NCBI GenBank assembly: GCA_002914805.1
Contig: JXTB01000292.1
Span: 246,593-310,592, forward strand
Source: Parasponia andersonii
Lineage: Eukaryota; Streptophyta; Magnoliopsida; Rosales; Cannabaceae
DNA: 64,000 nucleotides
Direction: 5' to 3'
The notes under the pieces were generated by a model that had not been told where the DNA came from, did no database searches, and saw only the letters and a list, made by a program, of their open reading frames with translations. Position 1 is the first letter of the stretch; each line of letters starts with the position of its first letter. This document shows, piece by piece, positions 42,575 to 54,357 of this stretch. Both the position numbers and the translations under genes were made by a program.

Positions 42575-44142
42575 TATATGAATAATCAGCAAGAATAAGA
42601 TCTGGTGCCCTTAGATCCTAAGATTGAACGAACATTTCGAGCAAGGAGAATGGAACAATAACAAGGTTTAGCTGGTTTAAGAGTAATGGCTGATGCTAAT
42701 GATGCTGCAGCAATGATAGATGATAGGAACAGAGCAATCAGAGAGTATGCTATTCCTATTCTCAATGGGCTTAATCCTGGCATTGTTAGGCTTGAAATTC
42801 AAGCACCTCAATTTGAATTGAAGCCAGTGATATTTCAAATACTCCAAACTGTGGGGCAATTTAGTGGGGTATCAATAGAGGATCCACATCTTCACCTCCG
42901 GTTGTTCATAGAAGTGTGTGATTCATTTAAACTGCAAGTAGTCACAGATGAAGCTTTAAGGCTGAAACTATTCCCATACTCTTTACGAGATAGAGTGAGA
43001 GCATGGTTGAACTCAATACCCCCAGATTCAGTAGCCACATGGAATAACTTGGCGGAGAAATTTTTGATAAAATATTTCCCACCAACTAAAAATGCTAAGC
43101 TCCGAAATGATATTACTTCTTTTGTTGGATGGGGAATTTTTATATGAATCATGGGAGTGCTTCAAGGAATTGCTAAGAAAATGCCCACACCATGGAATCC
43201 CTCATTGGATCCAAATGGAGACATTTTATAATGGCCTCAATGCTCATACTCGGTCAATGGTGGATGCTTCGGCTAATGGTGCTCTTCTTGCAAAGTCCTA
43301 TAATGATGCTTATGAGATTTTAGAGCGAATGGCCAACAATAACTATCAATGGAAGCAGGAAGGCGTGTTACTGGAATTCATAATGTTGATGTAGTTACAG
43401 CCTTGACAGCTCAAGTTTCATCGCTGTCCAATATCTTGAAATCTATGAATATGGCTGCTGGAGCAACTACAGATCAATCTGCTGCAGTTTTTTATGTTTA
43501 TTATGGTAAGGGGCATTTATTCGATAGCTACCCATCTAACCATGTTTCAGTATACTATGTGGGGAACTATAATAAGAACAACAATCCGTTTTCAAACACG
43601 TACAACCAAGGATAGAGGCATTATCCTAATTTTTCATGGAGCAACCAAGGAGCTACTTCAGATATAACTCCAAATAGACCAGCCTATCTACCTGGTTTCC
43701 AACATCATTTACCACAGCAACAACAGTATCAGAAACAGCAATATCCAGAGCGATCCAACTCTATGGAAGCTTTATTAAAGGAGTATATGGTGAAAAATGA
43801 CAGTATAATTCAGAATCAATCCGCAATTCAAAACCAAGCAGCCTCACTTAGAAACTTGGAGAATCAAATGGGGCAGTTAGCTAATGCCTTGAATAGCAGG
43901 CCCCAAGGTTCTTTGCCAAGTGATACAGAAAATCCAAGATGTGAGAGTAAAGAGCATTGTAAAGTGATCTCATTAAGGAGTGGGAAAGTGTTGAAAGGGC
44001 CTGAACTAAGGTTTAAACAATCAGGAGAGCCCTCTTCAATCCAAGGAGACAAGGATAAGGAAGATAGAGTGGAAAATATAACAAAGCAAACTGCTGAAAA
44101 AGAGAAGTCTGCTACAGCAAGATTGCCCAGAAAAGCAGAATA
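42575..44142 (+). mobile_element. gag region of the Athila-type element
   Basis: Fossil coding region. A retrotransposon gag domain (LKLFPYSLRDRVRAWLNSIP, FLIKYFPP, FYNGLNAHTRSMVDASANGA, AYEILERMANNNYQW) is followed by a Gln/Asn-rich linker and the SLRNLENQMGQLA motif common in this lineage. It is interrupted in several places. Confidence 0.88.
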
Positions 44143-44249
44143 ATAGACCATCTCCACCTTTTCCTCAATGATTCCACACACAGCAGCAAGACAAGCAATT
44201 CAATAAATTTTTGCAGTTTTAAAGCAGCTGCATATTAATATACCACTTG

Positions 44250-44755
44250 TGGAAGCTTTCGAACAGATGCCAAAGTATATCAAATTCATGAAGGACATCC
44301 TCTCAAAGAAAAGAAGATTGGGAGAGTTTGAAACACTGGCACTGACCAAGGAGTTTAGCTCCATCTTGCCGAGTAAAATTCCTCCTAAAATTCAAGACCC
44401 TGGAAGCTTTACAATACCATATTCTATTGGTGATACCTATTGCAGAAAAGCCTTGTTGATCTAGGAGCAAGTATAAACTTGATGCCCATGTCAGTTTTCA
44501 GAAAGTTGGGAATTGGAGAAGCAAGACCAACTACAGTTACTCTTCAGCTTACAGATAGATCTTTTACTCACCCTGAAGGAAAAATCGAAGATATTTTAGT
44601 TCGGGTGGACAAGTTCATATTCCCTATGGATTTTATTGTGTTGGATTATGAGGCTGACAAGGAAGTGCCTATAATCTTAGGTAGGCCGTTTCTTGCTACT
44701 GGAAGGACATTGATTGATGTGCAGAAAGGAAAAACTCACTATGCGAGTTGATGAT
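44250..44755 (+). mobile_element. Aspartic protease region of the Athila-type element
   Basis: Fossil region. VDLGASINLMPMSVF is the retropepsin-type active-site block and VPIILGRPFLATG the distal conserved block. The LGRPFL motif is characteristic of plant gypsy proteases. Confidence 0.85.
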
Positions 44756-45199
44756 GAGCAGGTTACTTTCAATGTGTTCAAGACTATGCGATTTCCGGAT
44801 GAAATAGAAGAGTGTTCAGCCATCAATGTGTTGGATTCACTTGTGCTGAAGTAATTCCAGGAAACTTATGATAACAACTTGATTTCAGTATCCACCAAGG
44901 CTGATTTTGATGAAGAAATTGAAGAAGAGAGCTATGTACCATGGGTAGACACAAAGTATTCACTTGCTAGACCAGGGAAGCAATTTGAGTTATTGGAGAG
45001 GGATTTTAAACCTTCTAACCTATTAGTTGAAGAACACCCAGTTGTGGATAGTTGAAACCATTGCCATCTCACTTGAAATATGCATATTTGGGTGACTCAA
45101 ACACGTTACCAGTAATTATTTCTTCAGCTTTGAGTTTGGGGCAAGAGCAGCAATTAGTTGCNATAGGATAGACCATTGCCGATATCAAGGGAATCAGCC

Positions 45200-46180
45200 C
45201 TACAATCTGTATGCATAAGATTCTGCTGGAAGATTGCTTCAGCAATTCTGTGGAGCAACAGCGAAGACTGAACCCAATTATGAAGGAAGTTGTGAAGAAA
45301 GAAGTGATCAAGTGGCTGGATGCAGGGATAATTTATCCAATTTCAGACAGCTTTTGGGTCAACCCAGTTCAGTGTGTGCCTAAAAAGGGAGGCGTAACAG
45401 TGGTAGCTAATGACAATAATGAATTAATTCCCACAAGAATAATAACTGGCTGAATGGTGTGCATGGACTATAGGAAGCTCAATAAGGCTACAAGAAAAGA
45501 TCATTTCCTACTACCGTTCATTGACCAAATACTTGACAGACTTGCTGACAAGGAATATTACTGTTTCTTGGATGGATACTCAGGTTACAACCAGATTGTT
45601 ATAGCACCAGAGGACCAGGAGAAGACAACTTTCACCTGCCCTTATGGAACTTTTGCCTTCAGAAGAATGCCATTTGGTCTCTGCAATACTCCAGCAACAT
45701 TCCAGTGATGCATGATGTCTATTTTCAGCGATATGGTGGAAAAAACACTTGAAGTTTTTATAGATAACTTTTCTGTATTTGGGGACTCCTATAATGATTG
45801 CTTGCTAAATTTAGAAAAGGTGTTGGAGCGATGTGAAGAAATTAACCTGGTCCTAAATTGGGAAAAATACCACTTTATGGTGCAAGAAGGCATTGTATTG
45901 GGTCATAGAGTTTCCAAGTACGACATTGAAGTGGACAAGGCGAAAACTGAAGTTATTGAGAAGTTGCCACCACCAACATCAGTCAAAGGCATTAGAAGTT
46001 TCTTGGGACACGCAGGTTTTTACAGAAGATTCATAAAGGATTTTTCAAAAATTTCCAAGCCATTGTGTACCTTGCTGGAGAAAAACAGATCTTTTGAATT
46101 CAATGAAGAGTGTATGCAAGCATTCTTGGAGCTGAAGCGAAGACTCGTTTCTGCCCCAATTATAGTAGCTCCGAATTAGT
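45200..46180 (+). mobile_element. Reverse transcriptase region of the Athila-type element
   Basis: Fossil region with the gypsy RT blocks MDYRKLNKAT, FLDGYSGYNQI, FRRMPFGLCNTPATF and VFIDNFSVFG, then HAGFYRRFIKDFSKI leading into RNase H. A single N lies upstream at 45162. Confidence 0.9.
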
Positions 46181-46197
46181 CTTTATTATTTGAGCTG

Positions 46198-46760
46198 ATG
46201 TGTGATGCAAGTGATCATGCAGTTGGAGCTGTATTGGGACAGAGAAAAGAGAAGGTGTTCTATTCTATTTACTATAGCAGCAGGACTTTATCTGATACTC
46301 AATTGAACTACACCACTACTGAGAAGGAGCTCCTAACTGTTATTTTCGCCTTTGATAAATTCAGATCCTATTTTGTAGGAACAAAGGTCACTGTTTATAC
46401 AGATCACTCAGCAATCAAGTATCTCATTGCAAAGAAGNCTGTATTGGGACAGAGAAAAGAGAAGGTATTCCATTCTATTTACTATAGCAGCAGGACTTTA
46501 TCTGATGCTTAACTGAACTACACCACTACCGAGAAGGAGCTCCTAGCTGTTGTTTTCGCCTTTGATAAATTCAGATCCTATTTTGTAGGAACAAAGGTCA
46601 CTGTTTATACAGATCACTCAGCAATCAAGTATCTCATTGCAAAGAAGGATGCTAAACCAAGATTGATTAGATAGATACCGTTACTGTAAGAGTTTGATTT
46701 GGAGATAAAAAATAGGAAGGGTTCTGAGAATTAAGTTACAGATCACTTATCAAGAATGGA
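46198..46760 (+). mobile_element. RNase H region, with a 209-bp duplication across a single N
   Basis: Fossil region ([41 protein letters not shown]). 46229-46437 and 46439-46647 are two copies of one 209-bp stretch joined by one N at 46438. They differ at several positions, as two haplotypes would. Probably an unmerged contig overlap rather than a real duplication. Confidence 0.85.
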
Positions 46761-46836
46761 AGCAGGAATTGCAAAAGAGATTAAAGAGTCCATTCGAGAA
46801 ATATTCCCAGATTAACAGCTTTTAGTTATACAGCAG

Positions 46837-48130
46837 GTGACTACTCCATGGTATGCAGACCTTGCTAATTATTTAGTGAGTGGATTACTTCCACCTGAGA
46901 TGAACAACCAGCAGCGAAAGAAATTTTTCCATGATATAAAAGCATACTGTTGGGATGAACCTTATCTTTATAAGCAATGTGCATATCAGATTTTGCGTAG
47001 GTGCGTTCCTAGTGAAGAAATTCATAGCATCCTACATCATTACCATTCATCTCCATATGGGGGACATTTTGGAGGTTTTAGAACAGCTGCTAAGGTCTTA
47101 CAATCAGGTTATTATTGGCCAACTATTTTCAAAGATGCTCATGAATTTGTCAAGACTTGTGATAGGTGCCAACGAACTGGGAACATCTTGCAAAGACATG
47201 AAATGCCCTTAAACAATATTCTTGAAGTTGAGTTATTTGATGTGTGGGGCTTAGATTTCATGGGACCATTTCCTCCATCTTTTGGGAATCTTTACATCTT
47301 AGTAGCTGTAGACTATATGTCTAAATGGGTAGAAGTTTCAGCATTTCCCACAAATGATTCCAAGGTAGTGGTGAAATTCTTGCATAAGAATATTTTCACA
47401 TGTTATGGCACTCCAAGAGCCATCATTAGTGATGAAGGAACACACTTTTGTAACAAGCAGTTTGAGAATCTTTTGGCCAAATATAGGGTAAGGCACAAGA
47501 TAGCTACATCATACCATCCGTAGACAAGTGGCCAAGCAGAAATTTCTAATAGAGAGATCAAAAGAATTTTGGAGAAGGTTGTAAATCCAACTAGGAAAGA
47601 TTGGTCGACAAGGCTTGATAATGCTCTTTGGGCCTACAGAATAGCTTTCAAAACACCGTTGGGGATGTCTCCATATAGGCTAGTCTTTGGGAAAGCATGT
47701 CACTTGCCAGTGGAGCTGGAGCACCGAGCATATTAGGCAATAAAAAGCTCAACATAGACCTTCAAGCTGCCGGGGAAACACCACTGTTGCAACTAAATGA
47801 GCTGGAAGAATTTTGGATATGTGCTTATGAGAGTGCTAAGTTATACAAAGATAAAACAAAAATTTGGCATGACAGAAAAATCCAACAAAGGAGTTTTGAA
47901 CCTGGACAGCAAGTGTTTTTGTTTAACTCCAGATTGAAGCTGTTTCCTGATAAACTAAAATCCAGATGGTCGGATCCATTCAAAGTTGCTAAGGTGTACC
48001 CATATGGTGCTATTGAATTGCTAGAGGAAAACTCAGGGCGCCAATTCAAGGTCAATGGCTAGAGGTTGAAGCATTATTGGGGAGCTGAATTTGACAGAGG
48101 GAAGATCTCGATCACTTTGCAGGAGCCATG
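46837..48130 (+). mobile_element. Integrase region of the Athila-type element
   Basis: Fossil region. The HHCC zinc-binding part ([24 protein letters not shown]) is followed by the catalytic core ([30 protein letters not shown]) and a C-terminal part ending near the YPYGAIELLEE block, typical of the end of gypsy pol in this lineage. Confidence 0.9.
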
Positions 48131-48490
48131 ATTGAGCTAGCAGTCAGGCTGAGGACTCTAAACTAAGCGCTCAGTGGGAGGCAAACCACTATAGATTCCT
48201 TCTCTCCATTTCTTTTAATTCTTTTCTTCTTTTAATTTCACTATGTTCTTCTTTCATCCAAAAAAAAGGGAGGTTCAGGATGAACAATGAGGTATTTAAT
48301 TTAACTTTTTAATTGTGGCTAATTCTGATGCAGGGAAATGTGCCTAATAGTGGAGACAAGAGAAAAAGCAGGAGTTCAGAAATGATTACTAGTTTTCCAA
48401 TGCAGAACGGCAGATTCCCAAGAAATGACAGATTGCTACAGCAACGGAATTAGTATTATATATTTGCTACAGCAGCAGACCCAGTTTCAA

Positions 48491-48492
48491 AA

Positions 48493-48529
<37 letters not shown>
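48491..48529. repeat. (TA)n microsatellite
   Basis: About 19 TA units 35 bp before the N gap; a likely cause of the assembly break. Confidence 0.95.
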
Positions 48530-48532
<3 letters not shown>

Positions 48533-48563
48533 TTGCAGTTTTTGGGCAGAAGTTATGACACGT

Positions 48564-49034
48564 NNNNNNNNNNNNNNNNNNNNNNNNNNNNNNNNNNNNN
48601 NNNNNNNNNNNNNNNNNNNNNNNNNNNNNNNNNNNNNNNNNNNNNNNNNNNNNNNNNNNNNNNNNNNNNNNNNNNNNNNNNNNNNNNNNNNNNNNNNNNN
48701 NNNNNNNNNNNNNNNNNNNNNNNNNNNNNNNNNNNNNNNNNNNNNNNNNNNNNNNNNNNNNNNNNNNNNNNNNNNNNNNNNNNNNNNNNNNNNNNNNNNN
48801 NNNNNNNNNNNNNNNNNNNNNNNNNNNNNNNNNNNNNNNNNNNNNNNNNNNNNNNNNNNNNNNNNNNNNNNNNNNNNNNNNNNNNNNNNNNNNNNNNNNN
48901 NNNNNNNNNNNNNNNNNNNNNNNNNNNNNNNNNNNNNNNNNNNNNNNNNNNNNNNNNNNNNNNNNNNNNNNNNNNNNNNNNNNNNNNNNNNNNNNNNNNN
49001 NNNNNNNNNNNNNNNNNNNNNNNNNNNNNNNNNN
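48564..49034. other. Assembly gap (471 N)
   Basis: Unresolved bases between the integrase region and the extra ORF of the Athila-type element. Reading frames that run through it have no meaning. Confidence 1.
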
Positions 49035-49130
49035 TGTCTCTTTCTCCTTTTTAAACCCTAGCCCACAAGATCTCCTTCAACACTACACTTCAGATAGCTG
49101 CTAGAAATTCTAGCTCAAGTTTGGGGGAAA

Positions 49131-50270
49131 ATGGGAATCAAGAGAGTTGCTCGTAAAGCCTCAAAAGCAGTCAAATTCAAATCTGAAGCAGCCGAAACAA
49201 GGTATAAAGAAAACATTCAAAATCGGCCTCTAAGTGCCGAAAAAGGGTTCGTGTGGGACAATAGTAAGCCACCAGGGCAGCCACCATTCATTGCAGATGT
49301 CATCATCCAACACAACTGGCAGCTGTTCTGCGCTTATCCGGAGGACCCGATTGTGCCTCTGGTTCGCAAATTCTACGCCAACATGACTAATCCAGATGAT
49401 GACACCGTGTACATTAGAGGAGTTCAGGTGCCCTTGAGCGCGAAAGCCATAAATACCATCTATGGTTTGGGGGATCTGGTAGATGAGCACTCTGAATTCG
49501 TCGAAGCCATCACGGAACCTGAACTAGCCACGGTGCTGGAGACAGTTGCTATAGCAGGAGCTGAATGGAATGTCTCATCCCAGGGTGCCTACACATGCCT
49601 TCGGAGCTCACTAAACCCACCTGCAAAAGTTTGTTACTATTTTCTAAAATCTCGTCTGCTACCCACCATACATGGCAAAACAGTTTCCAAGGAGCGTGTG
49701 TTGTTGTTGTACTCCATGTTGACTGGTAAATCTATCAATGTGAGTCGGATTATTCATATGGAAATCTGTGCATGTGCTGCAAGGAAATCAGGGGCTCTAT
49801 TTTTCCTATCTCTAATTACCAGGATGTGTTGCAATACACGTGCTCTTTACCTGGTAAATGAAGAAAAGCTGCACAATATGGGCGAAATAGATGCTATTGC
49901 TGTGGCACGAATTGCCCAAGAAGGACTAGCCGAGCATTCCCATCGACCCTCATCAAGCAGACCTGCGGCAGCATCCAGCAGCAGCACCAGTGAGACCCTG
50001 CAGCAGCTTAAATCCCTGGAGTAGCGCATAAGTCAACAGGAGGTTCAGCAGTACCAGATGATGACAATGCTGCAGCAAATTCATCAGTAGCAGCAGTAAT
50101 TCTGGGCATATGCAAAAGAATGGGACAATGCCTTAAGGAAGTCCCTGCAGAAGAATTTCACCAAACTCATCCCAAGTTACCCTGCATCTCCAGAAGAAAT
50201 ACTCCAGGATTTGGACGATGAGCACATGACAGAATCTGATGAAGATGGATCTAATGGAGCTGCAGCATAA
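49131..50270 (+). mobile_element. Extra ORF of the Athila-type element (putative plant transposon protein domain)
   Basis: Fossil coding region. It starts MGIKRVARKASKAVKF after an AAGTTTGGGGGAAA tract and is open for about 297 residues. Blocks such as NWQLFCAYPEDPIVPLVRKF, VYIRGVQVPLSAKAIN and SMLTGKSINVSRIIH match the domain annotated as 'putative plant transposon protein', often mis-annotated as host protein. The tail is Ser-rich then Gln-rich (coiled-coil-like), ending in an acidic DLDDEHMTESDEDGS stretch. It occupies the slot between pol and the 3' LTR where Athila elements carry an additional, sometimes env-like, gene. I see no signal peptide or convincing membrane segment, so an envelope role is not supported. 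Confidence 0.75.
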
Positions 50271-52277
50271 TTATGACAGGGAGTTTTTACCTCTTTACCC
50301 TCTCTTTTTATTTCCTTATTTGTTCTTTTATTTTGTGTTGTAGTGGGGACACTGTTTGTTTTTAAGTTTGGGGGTGTTTTATCTGATTTTATTTCTTTTA
50401 TATGTTCTGTGCGGTTGTCTGTTAATACCTGTTTGTGTTCTGTTGCTCTGGTGTGCTACAGTATTATGATCGAGTTTCATGAAACTCTTACTGCTTTAAA
50501 ATTTTCAGCTTATGAGATGAATTGCCGTAAATTGAATATTGGGGATATTTGTTTAGCTTGCTGTTATATGTGAAATTCCCAATTTCTCTATGCACTAGAA
50601 CTATGGATTAGAGGCCTGTAGGAAAACTTAAGAAATCTTGAATAATTATGAGGGCTTAAGGTCTAGAAATGAATTTTGTGAATCTTTCGAAGTAAAATGT
50701 AGGAGACTAAACATGGAGGACTTAGTGTAGGCATGATACATTGAAAGTAAAAATGAGCTTAAGTTTGGGGGAGTAAAAATAAAAAATAAAAATAATAAAT
50801 GTTGTGAAAAATGAATACTCCACTATTTTGAATTACTTAGTAATCAGGGGTAACATGAGCTCCATGTATACCTTTGCGTCAAACAGTAGTTTGGAATATG
50901 AGTATGCCTCGGCAACTCTGAAAGTGACTTTACTAAGTAACCGGGTGCTTTCATCACCAATGTTGGCATTCGCGTAAAAAGGCATTGTGACATTTGAGTG
51001 TTAAAAAAAAAAAAAAAGAAACAAGTAATAATAAAATCATCCCCCCCAAATTAAGCTCAGTAGTGCAAGTTTGTTAAAGCCTTATAAGTCTTAAGTGTTC
51101 TGTCGACTTGCATTAGTGGAGAAGCATTTACAAGATCAATTTTTGAAACCAGAAAGTTAGGCCCAATGATCATATTTTAAGATGACTTGAGTAATCCAGA
51201 GAATTCTAACCATAGTGTTCACACACACCCACTCAAAGAAAAATCACATGTGAAAGTAAGTTTGTAATGAATTGAACTAGTGTTTGAGGAATGGTGATTC
51301 TGATGAGAGGATGAAGATTGAAAAGTGGAATAAAGAACTAAGGAATGATTTTCAATCTGTCAGTAAATCAGAGCTCTGTTGTGTCTATGTCATTTTTGTC
51401 ACTCGGGGACGAGTAACAATTCAAGTTTGGAGGTGTGATAACTCTATAAAAATAGAGTTATTTGGTATGTTTTTGAGTCTTGGGATAGCTGTTTAAAAGG
51501 ATCAAATTGTCTAGTTTAAGTATTTNTTTCGAAGTAAAATGTAGGAGACTAAACATGGAGGACTTAGTGTAGGCATGATACATTGAAAGTAAAAATGAGC
51601 TTAAGTTTGGGGGAGTAAAAATAAAAAATAAAAATAATAAATGTTGTGAAAAATGAATACTCCACTATTTTGAATTACTTAGTAATCAGGGGTAACATGA
51701 GCTCCATGTATACCTTTGCGTCAAACAGTAGTTTGGAATATGAGTATGCCTCGGCAACTCTGAAAGTGACTTTACTAAGTAACCGGGTGCTTTCATCACC
51801 AATGTTGGCATTCGCGTAAAAAGGCATTGTGACATTTGAGTGTTAAAAAAAAAAAAAAAGAAACAAGTAATAATAAAATCATCCCCCCCAAATTAAGCTC
51901 AGTAGTGCAAGTTTGTTAAAGCCTTATAAGTCTTAAGTGTTCTGTCGACTTGCATTAGTGGAGAAGCATTTACAAGATCAATTTTTGAAACCAGAAAGTT
52001 AGGCCCAATGATCATATTTTAAGATGACTTGAGTAATCCAGAGAATTCTAACCATAGTGTTCACACACACCCACTCAAAGAAAAATCACATGTGAAAGTA
52101 AGTTTGTAATGAATTGAACTAGTGTTTGAGGAATGGTGATTCTGATGAGAGGATGAAGATTGAAAAGTGGAATAAAGAACTAAGGAATGATTTTCAATCT
52201 GTCAGTAAATCAGAGCTCTGTTGTGTCTATGTCATTTTTGTCACTCGGGGACGAGTAACAATTCAAGTTTGGAGGTG
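50271..52277 (+). mobile_element. 3' non-coding region of the Athila-type element, partly duplicated by assembly
   Basis: Non-coding stretch before the 3' LTR with repeated purine tracts of the form AAGTTTGGGGG, ending in TTCAAGTTTGGAGGTG directly before the LTR, the probable polypurine tract. Within it 50685-51525 is repeated as 51527-52367. Two identical 70-residue frames (51284 and 52126) are a by-product of that duplication and run into the LTR. Confidence 0.8.
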
Positions 52278-52367
52278 TGATAACTCTATAAAAATAGAGT
52301 TATTTGGTATGTTTTTGAGTCTTGGGATAGCTGTTTAAAAGGATCAAATTGTCTAGTTTAAGTATTT
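50685..52367 (+). repeat. 841-bp exact duplication around a single N
   Basis: 50685-51525 and 51527-52367 look identical base for base and are separated by one N at 51526. The first copy breaks off 89 bp into the 3' LTR and the second restarts upstream. This is best explained by two overlapping contig ends placed side by side. Confidence 0.9.
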
Positions 52368-53689
52368 TTCTTTATTTTATTTTTGTTTGTGGTGTTTCCG
52401 ATGATTACAATTCAATATAGTCAATATCTATTTTATTTTCTTTTTATTTTAAGTAGAAATGCTGAAATTAGGACTTGAATTCTGATAAATTTAAATGGCC
52501 ACATCTTTGAAGGAATACTGAACTTAAGTAAAAGCTGGAAATAACTTTGCTGTAGCAACGCGCCGGAGCAATACTGAACAGCAGAATTTTTTTTCCAGCT
52601 GGCATCTTTTATACACAGCTGGTGCTGACAGCTAATATTAAATACCAGCTAAGGGAAAATGAAGCAAAAGTGGTCCTCACTCCATATTTGGCTGACACGT
52701 GTATTAGGGTACCTTACCTACTCTGAGATAAAAGGAAAATGTACTATAGGAAGAAGGAGGACGGCTGACCAGAGAGAAAAACGGAAAAGAAAATGAAAGA
52801 GAGAAAGAGAGTACAGAGAAGAGAAGACGAAGGAGAGGAAGTACTAGCAGCAGGGAGCTCGATTTACCATTATCCAGCTAGATTTTTCTATATCTTCTTA
52901 AATCTTCTTTGTATTTAATTTCTTTTTCTTATCTTGAACTTTATGTAATCTATGAATTACTTTGGTTTGCTGATTTTTGAACCCCAGAACATAAGCTAAG
53001 TTTTTCTTAGCTGGGATATTGATGAATCTAAGGTTGTAATGAAGGATTAAATATTGTTTTAAGTATTTATGGTAATTTCCTCTTGTTCACTCAAGTGAGC
53101 TTCATCATTAATTCCTATTATTGTTTGGCCACCAGTATTTAGGATAAACAAACTAGGATTAATTCTTGAAAGGTTAATTTTAATTGGATCTAACTTGATT
53201 GATACATAGTAATGATATAGGAATATGTCGTTACCATGTATAACCCATTAAAAATCGATGCTATAAAGGAAGTATTTAGAACTGGATCGACATAGGAATA
53301 TATTAAATCTGGTTTAAAGAACTTTCAACATAATAAATTCGGAAGATTATTATGTACTAATGGAATTTTCTGTTACTGGAGTGAATTTTGCCATAAGCAT
53401 TGCTGCAACAATTGTACCCAGATTTGCAACCGAGGAGGATTCAATCATCCCAGTTTAATATATTTATCCATTTACAATCTCTTGTTTAGGTCATATTGTT
53501 TTATGCTTGGAATTTACAATTTTTATTTTGCATCTGTCAATTCTTACAATTTTTTAATTCTGCTTATTTGAAGTTAGTTTTATCCAACTAATTTTGTTAA
53601 TCGATCCCTGTGGAAACGATACTCAACTCATTACTATATTACTTGTTCGGCACGTGCACTTGCGTAACAATTATAAAATAACACCAACA
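52278..53689 (+). repeat. 3' LTR of the Athila-type element
   Basis: 1412 bp, the same length as the 5' LTR, with no large gaps between them. The duplication ACTGT follows at 53690. Confidence 0.95.
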
Positions 53690-53694
53690 ACTGT

Positions 53695-54357
53695 TATATT
53701 TATTATGATTGTAGAATTGAGACTACGGATGTGTTGTGTATTTTTGTAGATTTTATGTGGATTGTGAATGAGACTTTACTCTTAAGACGTAAATGTTATG
53801 TTTATTATACTTTTGGAATTATTGTGGTTTGTGTAGATTATGTGTGAGAAAATTTTTAACTCTTAGAACTTAGAAGTCATTTTTATTGTGCATTTAGAAT
53901 TCAAATATTAGATATGTTGACTTGCATTTATGTAGTCCATTAAATGTTATTTTTTATGCTAAAATGTCATAATTATGTATTAGTGTATAGTTAATTATTT
54001 TAGCTAATTTAAGTGATAAGTTTTGAAACTTTTGAGTTAAATAGGTATTAGCTGTGTTAATCTAGTATTTGTAATTGACAGGTAATACATCTCAAGTTAA
54101 TCATATAATTAGGTATGCCAATCTCGTGTCAATTTTATATGACATATTTATTAAATAGATTACATGTATCGTATAGTGTGACATATTAAATAAATATTTC
54201 GTGATGATGTTTAAGTTTTCAATATGTATAATAAATATGATGCATTTGTGTTCAGGTATAATTATGTCGTGTCAATATGAATACGATATAATTATACGAA
54301 TTGCTGGTCCTAGATAGAAGCTCAGTTTCTATCTCTCGGGATGTGAACAATATTTAG
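53695..54357. other. AT-rich intergenic DNA
   Basis: No gene, repeat or RNA was recognised between the Athila-type element and the next MITE. Confidence 0.6.

Larger units (their letters stand above)
41060..53689 (+). mobile_element. Ty3/gypsy Athila-type retrotransposon, full-length but broken
   Basis: Fossil of about 12.6 kb, part of which is assembly duplication. LTRs of 1412 bp at 41060-42471 and 52278-53689 (TGATAACTCT...ACACCAACA), with a perfect target duplication ACTGT (41055-41059 and 53690-53694). The primer site is of tRNA-Asp type at 42478-42495. Order: gag, protease, RT, RNase H, integrase, then an additional ORF before the 3' LTR, as in the Athila lineage. The LTRs differ by roughly 5 % over the first 640 bp counted by eye, which at rates often used for plants means about two million years. 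It carries of the order of ten interruptions plus an N gap at 48564-49034. Confidence 0.93.

Noticed and set aside
48425-49061. Two frames of 177-209 residues at 48.4-49.1 kb
   Set aside because: They run through the 471-bp N gap and have no real content.
49131-50024. Host nuclear gene at 49.1-50.0 kb
   Set aside because: The frame lies between pol and the 3' LTR of the Athila-type element and carries the transposon-associated domain, so it belongs to the element.
51284-52338. Two identical 70-residue frames looking like a duplicated small gene
   Set aside because: They lie in the non-coding 3' region and LTR of the Athila-type element, and the duplication is an assembly effect.
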